Shown: in pieces, positions 57,849-64,000 of the stretch
How positions within the stretch are numbered: the first letter of the stretch is position 1
Layout of the letters: every line of letters starts with the position of its first letter
Source of the DNA: Microvirga mediterraneensis
GTDB taxonomy: Bacteria; Pseudomonadota; Alphaproteobacteria; Rhizobiales; Beijerinckiaceae
Assembly (NCBI RefSeq): GCF_013520865.1
Contig: NZ_JACDXJ010000001.1
Location: forward strand, 4,139,501 to 4,203,500
Direction: 5' to 3'
DNA: 64,000 nucleotides
The notes under the pieces: model-generated
Seen by the model: only the letters and a program-made list of their open reading frames with translations
Databases searched by the model: none
Told to the model about the DNA's origin: nothing
Made by a program: the position numbers and the translations under genes

Positions 57849-59546
57849 TCACGATCGAGACCACTTGAACGAATGATCCGGCAGACCTCTCACACCTGCA
57901 TCGAGAGCGAACACGCTTCCGGACAGAGGAGCCTCCTGGAGCTGTTGGCTCGAGAGGCGTATTCTGGCCGATGTGATATAGAGCGTCGACAGATCGGGGC
58001 CGCCGAATGTGCAGCTCGTTGGGCGCGGCACGGGAACGCTGATGGTCCTGTCCACCGTCCCGTCGGGAGCATAGCGGATGATCCGCCATCCATCCCATTG
58101 CGCGCTCCAGACGAAACCTTCCGCATCAACCGTCAAGCCGTCCGGAACGCCCATGTTCTCGGGCGTTTGAGCGAAGACCCGTCGGTGCGAGATCGTGCCC
58201 CTGTCAGGATCGAAATCGTAGACGAAGATGGTTCGGGCCATCGAGTCGGTGAAGTACATGAGCCGGTCGTCCGGGCTCCAGCCGAGCCCGTTCGAGATCC
58301 CGATCCCCGATTCCATTTTGTCGATCCGGCCGTGCGCATCCAGGCGATAAAGGCTCCCTGCGCCGGGGGTGACGGCCATATCCATCGTGCCGGCCCAGAA
58401 GCGGCCGCGGCTGTCGCATTTGCCGTCGTTGAATCGGTTTCCGGGTTTGTCGATTTCCGGGTCGCCGATCGGCGTCTTGCGGCCCGTCGTCGGATCGAGG
58501 AGGAAAAAGCCCGTTTGCGATGCGATGACGAGGCCGCCCGCCGTGCATTCGGCGAATGCGCCGACGATCTCCGGCATCGGGATCACCAAGTCGCTCCCTT
58601 GGGCCGGATCCGATATGTGAATGGCCGGAGCGAGAATATCGATCCATTTGAGTGTCTTGTCCTTCTCGCTCCAGAACGGCCCCTCGCCAAGGAAGGCATT
58701 GGATCGAACGACACAGGAGACGGAGGGCTGGGTTATCATGTTGGCCTTCGGAGACTGGCTTGGTTGCGTGAAGGCGGCTTGCCCTGTGATGCGCTGCGCC
58801 GAGCGAAGAATGTCAGGTCCAAGCTCATGCAGGCGTTCGACGCTCATGCGAAACGCCGGGCCCATGATGGCGATCACCCCGATGGGACGATTGGCGCGAT
58901 CCAAAACGGGAGCCGCGACGGAGCGAACGCCGTTCTGCCATTCCTGGTCCTCGATGGCGTAGCGCCTTGCCTTCGTGACATCGAGCTGCGCCCGGAAGGT
59001 CTGCCGATCCTCGATCGTCGAGGGCGTCAGCGCCTCGAATGATGTCGACTCGATCAGCGCGTCGAGCCGGTGAGGTTCCGTGAAGGCCAGCATCGCCTTT
59101 CCGGCCGCCGTGCAATAGGCCGGAAGCCGGACGCCTTCCGCGAGGCCGTGCGGATAGGATTGAGGGTTGCTGATGACCTGCTCGCAGATCAGCTGCGCTC
59201 TCTCGCCGACCGCAAAGAGAACCAGTTCCCCCGTGAGGGCATGAAGGCGGATGAGTTCGGGTTCGGCCAGGGCCTTGAGGTCCAGCTCCGCCGTCGACCA
59301 CCGCGCGTATTCGACGAGGCGCCATCCGAAACGGTAGCGCGAATCCTTGCTCTCGAAGCGGATCGTTCCGTGATCGGTCAGCGCCGCAAGGATGCGATGC
59401 AGGGTCCCCTTGGGCAGTCCCGTGGCTTTCCCGATTTCCGAAAAGGTCATGCTGCCGCCGCCATCGGCAAGCGCATCCAGGATGCTGAGCCCCTTCTGGA
59501 GAGCGGCTGTCCCGCGCGCCGCCGGGCTTTCCTCGGATTCCGACAA
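57849..59546 (-). CDS. IclR-type regulator fused to SMP-30/gluconolactonase
   Basis: A 565-residue two-function protein. Residues 12-80 form an IclR winged helix (ALQKGLSILDALADGGGSMT, then IGKATGLPKGTLHRILAALT). Residues 85-255 form the IclR effector domain (PAYCTAAGKAMLAF). Residues 275-555 form an SMP-30/gluconolactonase propeller with the metal-site residues E (AFLGEGPFW), N (GISNGLGWSPD) and D (GVPDGLTVDAEG). TTG 59546 is chosen since GGAGG lies 7 bases upstream; the frame is open to 59582. An in-frame ATG at 58739 with AAGG before it could also give a free lactonase. It is divergent from the sugar ABC operon. Confidence 0.9.
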   Translation of the reverse strand: MSESEESPAARGTAALQKGLSILDALADGGGSMTFSEIGKATGLPKGTLHRILAALTDHGTIRFESKDSRYRFGWRLVEYARWSTAELDLKALAEPELIRLHALTGELVLFAVGERAQLICEQVISNPQSYPHGLAEGVRLPAYCTAAGKAMLAFTEPHRLDALIESTSFEALTPSTIEDRQTFRAQLDVTKARRYAIEDQEWQNGVRSVAAPVLDRANRPIGVIAIMGPAFRMSVERLHELGPDILRSAQRITGQAAFTQPSQSPKANMITQPSVSCVVRSNAFLGEGPFWSEKDKTLKWIDILAPAIHISDPAQGSDLVIPMPEIVGAFAECTAGGLVIASQTGFFLLDPTTGRKTPIGDPEIDKPGNRFNDGKCDSRGRFWAGTMDMAVTPGAGSLYRLDAHGRIDKMESGIGISNGLGWSPDDRLMYFTDSMARTIFVYDFDPDRGTISHRRVFAQTPENMGVPDGLTVDAEGFVWSAQWDGWRIIRYAPDGTVDRTISVPVPRPTSCTFGGPDLSTLYITSARIRLSSQQLQEAPLSGSVFALDAGVRGLPDHSFKWSRS

Positions 59547-59560
59547 ATCAAAACCTCCGC

Positions 59561-59589
59561 TTGACACGGTTACAGTGCACAACCATTAT
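59561..59589 (+). promoter_or_regulatory. Sigma-70-like promoter of the sugar ABC operon
   Basis: TTGACA at 59561 and CATTAT at 59584 are separated by 17 bases. The predicted start point falls on the two IclR-type palindromes that follow. The ABC operon begins 75 bases further. By eye only. Confidence 0.45.
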
Positions 59590-59591
59590 CA

Positions 59592-59627
59592 GTTCCACAA
59601 TATAAAACAAGTTCTACATTATAGAAC
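59592..59627. promoter_or_regulatory. Tandem IclR-type operators
   Basis: Two 17-base palindromes with a two-base spacer: GTTCCACAATATAAAAC (imperfect, 59592-59608) and GTTCTACATTATAGAAC (perfect, 59611-59627). The form GTTCNA-N5-TNGAAC is typical of IclR-family operators. They overlap the start region of the ABC operon promoter, which fits repression by the divergent IclR-SMP-30 protein. Confidence 0.65.
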
Positions 59628-59664
59628 TAACTGATTTCCGGACGAGGAAGCAAGGAGGGTGGTC

Positions 59665-60921
59665 ATGAACCGTGTAACGAGACGTATATTACTGGTAACC
59701 GCGTCGGCATTCGCCATTGCGGGTGCCGCAGCCGCGCAGGCCAAGACCAAGATCACCTATTGGGCCTGGACGGAACACGTCGCCGCGGCCAATGCGGTTA
59801 AGGCGGAATTCGAGAAGCAGAACCCGGACATCGAGGTCGAAATCTCGAACCTCAACCCGTTCGACCTGCAGGACAAGTTCCTGGTCGCGATGGCGGCGGG
59901 CGTCGGCGGTCCGGATGTCGCCCTCATCCTGCAGCGCCGTTTTGACGTCTACATTTCGACGGGCGGACTGCTCGATACCACCAAGGAGATGAGTCCGCTG
60001 AAGGGGCAATATCCCGCCGCCGTGTGGTCATCCATCGAGCGTGACGGCAAGACATACGGCGTCCCCTACGACCAGAACCCCTCCGCATTCTTCTACAGAA
60101 GCGACATCTTCGAGCAGAACAACATCAAGGTTCCGTTCGAGACCTGGGACGAGTTCGTGGCCGCCGGCAAAGTGCTGGCCCAAAAGGGAATCTTCATCAC
60201 CCACGTGTCCGCTCCGAGCGGCGTCCCCGGCGTGGCGAACCTGGTGGAATACCTTCAATCCCGCAACGCGCAGATCTTTGACGACAACGGCAAGGTCATC
60301 AGGAACAACGAGATCGCCCGAGAGACGGTCCGTTTCTACTACGACCTCGTGAGAACGCATAAGATCGCCTTCGAATCCCGCAACAATGCTCCGGAGTTCT
60401 TCCAGGCCATCAAGGACGGGCGCATCGCCGGCTATGCTGTGCCGTCATGGGCTCTCTTCCGTCTGCAGAAGGAAGCGCCCGAGCAGAGCGGGAAATGGCG
60501 TGCGATGCCCTGGCCGAAATGGGGCGCCAATGCACCCGCCACCACGGGCGCCTGGGGCGGCAACGTTCTCGCGATCCCCAAATCCTCGAAGAACAAGGAA
60601 GCGGCCCTGAAATGGGCTCAGTTCATCGGGGCCAACGAACTCACGCAGGTTCGGATATGGGAGGAAGGACATCTGCTCCCGGCTTTCGAACCAGCGCTGA
60701 AATCCGAAGCGCTTCTGAAAGGTGAGGCCTATCTGGGCGGGCAATCGATCTACGAGAGCGCCCTGAAGCCCCGCACGCTCAACAACTTCAACTATTTCGA
60801 CTGGGCCAAGACCGAAGTGATCGTCGGCAATGAGCTGGATTTGATGTTCGGCAACAAAAAGACGCCCGAGCAAGCCTGGGACGATATCGAGAAGCAGTTG
60901 GCCAGCCAGTTGCGCCGCTGA
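59665..60921 (+). CDS. Sugar ABC transporter substrate-binding protein
   Basis: A 418-residue periplasmic binding protein of the extracellular-solute-binding family 1. A signal peptide (ILLVTASAFAIAGAAAAQA) is followed by KITYWAWTEHVAAANAVKAE, GVPYDQNPSAFFYRSDIFEQ and the C-terminal DLMFGNKKTPEQAWDDIEKQ. ATG 59665 has AAGGAGG five bases upstream; GTG 59659 is inside that site. It heads the ABC operon. Sugar specificity cannot be read from the sequence. Confidence 0.93.
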   Translation: MNRVTRRILLVTASAFAIAGAAAAQAKTKITYWAWTEHVAAANAVKAEFEKQNPDIEVEISNLNPFDLQDKFLVAMAAGVGGPDVALILQRRFDVYISTGGLLDTTKEMSPLKGQYPAAVWSSIERDGKTYGVPYDQNPSAFFYRSDIFEQNNIKVPFETWDEFVAAGKVLAQKGIFITHVSAPSGVPGVANLVEYLQSRNAQIFDDNGKVIRNNEIARETVRFYYDLVRTHKIAFESRNNAPEFFQAIKDGRIAGYAVPSWALFRLQKEAPEQSGKWRAMPWPKWGANAPATTGAWGGNVLAIPKSSKNKEAALKWAQFIGANELTQVRIWEEGHLLPAFEPALKSEALLKGEAYLGGQSIYESALKPRTLNNFNYFDWAKTEVIVGNELDLMFGNKKTPEQAWDDIEKQLASQLRR

Positions 60922-60977
60922 ACGTGCGCGGCAGGGCCCCTCCCTGCCGCCCTCCCTCCAAAGACAAGGACATGGTG

Positions 60978-61892
60978 ATGAGCGCTGCAAATGTGCTGGC
61001 GAGGCGGAGCCCTGCGCCCTGGCGACGGAAGTTTCGCCGGGCCTTCATACCCTATCTTTTCCTGGCGCCGTTCTTCATCACATTCTTGGCCTTCTGGCTT
61101 GGGCCGATCATCGCGTCCTTTCTCTACTCCTTTACCGATTGGCGCGGCGTGCTGGACGCGCAGTTCATCGGAACCGCGAACTACGAGCGCATCTACAATG
61201 ACCCTCGTTTCTGGCTGGCGCTTCGGAACACGGCATTCTACGGCCTTGTCTACGTGACGCTCCTCAATGTTCTGGCCCTGGCCCTGGCTCTGGCCCTCGA
61301 CAGCACGTGGCTCCGGTTCAAGAACGGCCTGAAGATCGGCTTCTTCCTCCCGGTGACGATCAGCCTCGTCGTTGCCGCTGTCATCTTCGAGATGGTGTTT
61401 GCGAACGGGGTTGGCCTTCTCAACATCATTCTCGGCGCCCTGGGCCTGCCTCAACCCGATTGGCTGGGAGACCCCGAGGTCGCCATCTGGTCAATCATCA
61501 TCCTCAGGGTCTGGCGCGCCCTGGGCTACTACGCAGTGATCTACTTCGCCGGGCTGCAAGCAATCCCGGGCGACGTCAAGGAAGCGGCGCGCCTCGACGG
61601 TTGTCGCCCCTGGCAGGTGACGTGGTACATGACGCTGCCGCTTCTGAAACCCGTCATCCTGTTCGGCGTCATCATGTCGACGATCTGGGCGCTCGAGCTG
61701 TTCGACGAGCCTTGGGTCCTCACCAAAGGCGGCCCGGCCGACAGCACGCTGACCATCGTGATCTACCTCTATCAGGCCGGCTTCCAATACATCGAGCTCG
61801 GCTACGCCGCCGCCGTCTCCTATGTCCTGACCTTCCTCATCGTGGTCGCCGCCATCGTCCAGAAGCTTCTCATCGGGAGGGAGCAGCAATGA
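60978..61892 (+). CDS. Sugar ABC transporter permease 1 (MalF-like)
   Basis: A 304-residue permease with six helices. The first is PYLFLAPFFITFLAFWLGPI, and the EAA loop that docks the ATPase is EAARLDGCRPWQVTWYMTLP. ATG 60978 has AAGGA 8 bases upstream; ATG 60972 is also in frame. It lies 56 bases after the binding protein and overlaps the next permease by ATGA. Confidence 0.93.
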   Translation: MSAANVLARRSPAPWRRKFRRAFIPYLFLAPFFITFLAFWLGPIIASFLYSFTDWRGVLDAQFIGTANYERIYNDPRFWLALRNTAFYGLVYVTLLNVLALALALALDSTWLRFKNGLKIGFFLPVTISLVVAAVIFEMVFANGVGLLNIILGALGLPQPDWLGDPEVAIWSIIILRVWRALGYYAVIYFAGLQAIPGDVKEAARLDGCRPWQVTWYMTLPLLKPVILFGVIMSTIWALELFDEPWVLTKGGPADSTLTIVIYLYQAGFQYIELGYAAAVSYVLTFLIVVAAIVQKLLIGREQQ

Positions 61893-62752
61893 CCATGCAA
61901 GCCGTGAGCCCTGCGGGATCCCAGGTGGAAGAAGGCAGAAGAGCCGTCCCGTTCGTGTCCTATTTCGGCACTCTTTTGATGCTGATGCTCCTCGCGATCG
62001 TGATGACGCCCGTGCTGTGGGCCGTCTTGTCCGCATTCAAGACGCGAAGCGACATTTTCGCCGGTGACGTCTGGCCTCGGAACTGGTCGGTGGAAAGCTT
62101 CCGCGACCTCCTGTCAAAAACCCTGTACATCAGGTGGATGGTCAACAGCCTGTTCGTTGCCTTCTGCAGTACCGCACTCGGCCTGTTCTTCTGCTCCCTC
62201 GGCGGATACGCCTTCGCCAAGTTCGATTTCCCCGGCAAGACGGTCCTGTTCTGGATTGTGATCGCGTCGGTCTCCATTCCGCCCTTCACCACAGTCATCC
62301 CTCTCTTCGGCTGGTTGGCCCGGCTCGGCCTCCTGGATACCTACCTGGTTCTCATTCTGCCGTTCGCCGCGAACGCTTTCGGGATCTTCCTCATGCGCCA
62401 GTATGCGATGGGCGTTCCCAACGAGCTGCTCGATGCGGGCCGCATGGACGGGTGCGGCGAGTTCCGCCTGTACTGGAGCGTCGTCCTGCCCTTGCTCCGG
62501 CCTGCCCTGGGAACCGTCGGGATCCTCATCTTCATCTCTTCCTGGAACAGCTACATCTGGCCACTCGTCATGATGCGCTCCGACGAGATGCTCACATTGC
62601 CTGTCGGAGTTGCGTCCCTGAAGGGCGACCAGCTTCCGGAATATGGGATGCTGATGGCCGCCTCCGTCCTCTCCAGCCTTCCCATCGTCGTCGCGTTCTT
62701 CGCGATGCAAAGGCAATTCATCGCCGGCCTCACGCAGGGCGCGGTCAAATAA
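61889..62752 (+). CDS. Sugar ABC transporter permease 2 (MalG-like)
   Basis: A 287-residue permease of the MalG type. Six helices, starting at LLMLMLLAIVMTPVLWAVLS, and the EAA-like loop DAGRMDGCGEFRLYWSVVLP are visible. The ATG overlaps the stop of permease 1 (ATGA). The ATPase is not within the window, so it must be encoded downstream or shared (MsmK-type). Confidence 0.93.
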   Translation: MTMQAVSPAGSQVEEGRRAVPFVSYFGTLLMLMLLAIVMTPVLWAVLSAFKTRSDIFAGDVWPRNWSVESFRDLLSKTLYIRWMVNSLFVAFCSTALGLFFCSLGGYAFAKFDFPGKTVLFWIVIASVSIPPFTTVIPLFGWLARLGLLDTYLVLILPFAANAFGIFLMRQYAMGVPNELLDAGRMDGCGEFRLYWSVVLPLLRPALGTVGILIFISSWNSYIWPLVMMRSDEMLTLPVGVASLKGDQLPEYGMLMAASVLSSLPIVVAFFAMQRQFIAGLTQGAVK

Positions 62753-62774
62753 TCTCCTTCCGGAGTCGACGAAC

Positions 62775-63515
62775 ATGCAACTGGATTTGGAAGACAAGGT
62801 CGTTCTGATCACTGGGGCGGCGCGCGGGATCGGCCTGGAGACGGCTCGCTGCTTTGCGGCTGAAGGCGCCAGAGTGATGCTCGTGGATCGGGACGCGGCG
62901 GCGCTTGCCGACGCCGCGTCGCAAATCGGCAATTCGGAAAGCATGGCGGCTGACTTGACCGTCGACGGAGCGGCCGACCAGATCGTTTCCAAAGCACTCG
63001 ATGCCTTCGGTCGTCTCGATGTCCTCGTCAACAATGCGGGGATTAGCGAGCCGGCGCCCATCGCGGGAACAAGCCCGGAATCCTGGCGCAGAGTCATGGC
63101 GATCAACCTCGATGCCATTTACCTCTTGTCCCGCGCGGCCATGCCAGCCCTCGGGACCTCAAAGGGCTCCGTCGTGTCCCTGGCGTCCTTCGCCGGAAAA
63201 CGGGGAACTCTGTTCGGCGACAACACGTCCTATTCGACTTCCAAGGCCGGCGTCATCGGGTTCACCCGCGCGCTCGCCATCGAAGCCGCCAAGGTCGGGG
63301 TCCGCGTGAATGCCGTCGCGCCGGGCCCTGTCGCGACCGAACTCATCAAGGCGCTCACACCCGATCAGCTCAAGCGCGTAACCGATTTCGTTCCCCTCGG
63401 ACGCATGGCCGAGACCCGGGAAATTGCCGAGTTGATCGTTTTTCTGTCCTCCGCCCGCGCCGCGTACATCACTGGAGAAGTGGTGAACGTGAACGGCGGC
63501 TTGTACATGGATTAA
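62775..63515 (+). CDS. Short-chain dehydrogenase/reductase
   Basis: A 246-residue classical SDR. The cofactor motif TGAARGIG is at 13-20, NNAG at 86-89, and the catalytic residues are S138, Y153 and K157 (YSTSK). The C-terminus VNVNGGLYMD is typical of NAD(P)-dependent sugar and polyol dehydrogenases. It lies 22 bases after the permease gene. In context it probably oxidises the imported sugar to a lactone; the substrate is not proven. Confidence 0.9.
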   Translation: MQLDLEDKVVLITGAARGIGLETARCFAAEGARVMLVDRDAAALADAASQIGNSESMAADLTVDGAADQIVSKALDAFGRLDVLVNNAGISEPAPIAGTSPESWRRVMAINLDAIYLLSRAAMPALGTSKGSVVSLASFAGKRGTLFGDNTSYSTSKAGVIGFTRALAIEAAKVGVRVNAVAPGPVATELIKALTPDQLKRVTDFVPLGRMAETREIAELIVFLSSARAAYITGEVVNVNGGLYMD

Positions 63516-63519
63516 ATGC

Positions 63520-64000
63520 ATGACGTCTGCCGCTTCGCCCCTCACGATCGTGAATGTCAGGCACTGGCTGATCTATATCCCATTCGAGCACCCGATCGTC
63601 TGGGGGTCCGGTAAGCGCCTGGGAAGCACGCGGCTCGTGGTGGAAGTGACCACCGCCGGAGGCGTCAAAGGGTATGGCGAAACCATCTCCCTGCTCGATT
63701 TCGTGCCGGCTGTCTTCGAGAAGGTTGTCGCGCCGCTCCTGATCGGCAGGAGCGTCTCCGACGTCGAAAGATTTCACAGGCACGTCCTCGGGGCCGGCTA
63801 TTACCATCATCAGCGCGCAGCCGTCATGGCCATGGCGGCTGCCGAAATGGCCATGTGGGATGCACTCGGCCGTCACGCGGGCCTTCCTCTCCACGCCCTG
63901 TGGGGCGGCGCGTACCGCACGGATATCGAGTTGTCCGCGTACCTGTTCGTCGCGGACCCGCAGGGTTGCGCCGACATGGCTGCGCGCTTTCTCGATCAAG
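63520..64000 (+). CDS. Enolase-superfamily (mandelate racemase/muconate lactonizing) enzyme, partial
   Basis: The first 160 codons of a protein running off the window. It has the MR/MLE N-terminal domain: VNVRHWLIYIPFEHPIVWGS, VVEVTTAGGVKGYGETIS, AAVMAMAAAEMAMWDALGRH and AGLPLHALWGGAYRTDIELS. The metal- and acid/base-bearing barrel lies outside. The superfamily includes sugar-acid dehydratases, which fits a pathway with the SDR and the lactonase. ATG 63520 follows the SDR stop by four bases; ATG 63516 is out of frame. Confidence 0.88.
   Translation, partial: MTSAASPLTIVNVRHWLIYIPFEHPIVWGSGKRLGSTRLVVEVTTAGGVKGYGETISLLDFVPAVFEKVVAPLLIGRSVSDVERFHRHVLGAGYYHHQRAAVMAMAAAEMAMWDALGRHAGLPLHALWGGAYRTDIELSAYLFVADPQGCADMAARFLDQ

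Overview
The window is a 64-kb chromosomal stretch from a GC-rich alphaproteobacterium. It is most likely of the order Hyphomicrobiales (Rhizobiales), in the Microvirga/Methylobacterium/Bosea neighbourhood. I base this on the ctaC-ctaD-ctaB-ctaG-ctaE order of the aa3 oxidase genes, the split gcvPA/gcvPB glycine decarboxylase, IalB-, DUF1127-, DUF983- and DUF6894-type proteins, a rnhA-thrB-ispH gene group, and dispersed palindromic intergenic repeats. I recognised no tRNA, rRNA, CRISPR array, prophage or intact transposase gene.

Region by region: 1-5.2 kb is a glycine-cleavage operon on the minus strand (gcvT-gcvH-OsmC-like-gcvPA-gcvPB) behind a tandem glycine riboswitch. From 5.4 to 8 kb there is a CNNM/CorC-type membrane protein, a lipoprotein and an IalB-like protein. 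From 8.1 to 14.7 kb lies the cytochrome c oxidase cluster with its heme O synthase and assembly factors, preceded by an FNR/FixK-type box. From 14.8 to 28.5 kb is core housekeeping: threonine synthase, an M16 peptidase, a large GGDEF-EAL protein, YqgE, a DsbD-N-like protein, a peroxiredoxin, RNase HI, homoserine kinase, IspH, a Kef-type antiporter and a MATE pump.

From 28.5 to 46.4 kb the content is accessory and partly decayed. A LysR regulator and an EamA transporter face each other and carry matching operator-like dyads and arrays of a GTTCCA-type heptamer in both upstream regions. A GIY-YIG gene is interrupted by an amber stop. There is an APH(6)-type kinase and a frameshifted TPR remnant. 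A sulfatase/DUF3302/HlyD/DUF1254 block is bracketed by a short direct repeat. An orphan atpB is followed by a guanidine-II riboswitch controlling a SugE/Gdx exporter. Small unknown proteins, a VOC protein, a TIGR03118 protein and an alpha/beta hydrolase follow.

From 46.7 to 57.5 kb is a potassium-uptake region: kup with a coupled unknown gene, and kdpF-A-B-C-D-E plus a second 27-residue membrane peptide. A near-identical 16-bp direct-repeat site lies upstream of both transcription units, which suggests one KdpE regulon driving both Kdp and Kup. From 57.8 kb to the end is a sugar-catabolism locus. An IclR regulator fused in one chain to an SMP-30/gluconolactonase is divergent from an ABC importer, a short-chain dehydrogenase and an enolase-superfamily dehydratase. 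Two tandem IclR-type palindromes sit in the shared promoter region. The enzyme set fits an oxidative, non-phosphorylative sugar pathway in which the regulator also carries the lactonase step.
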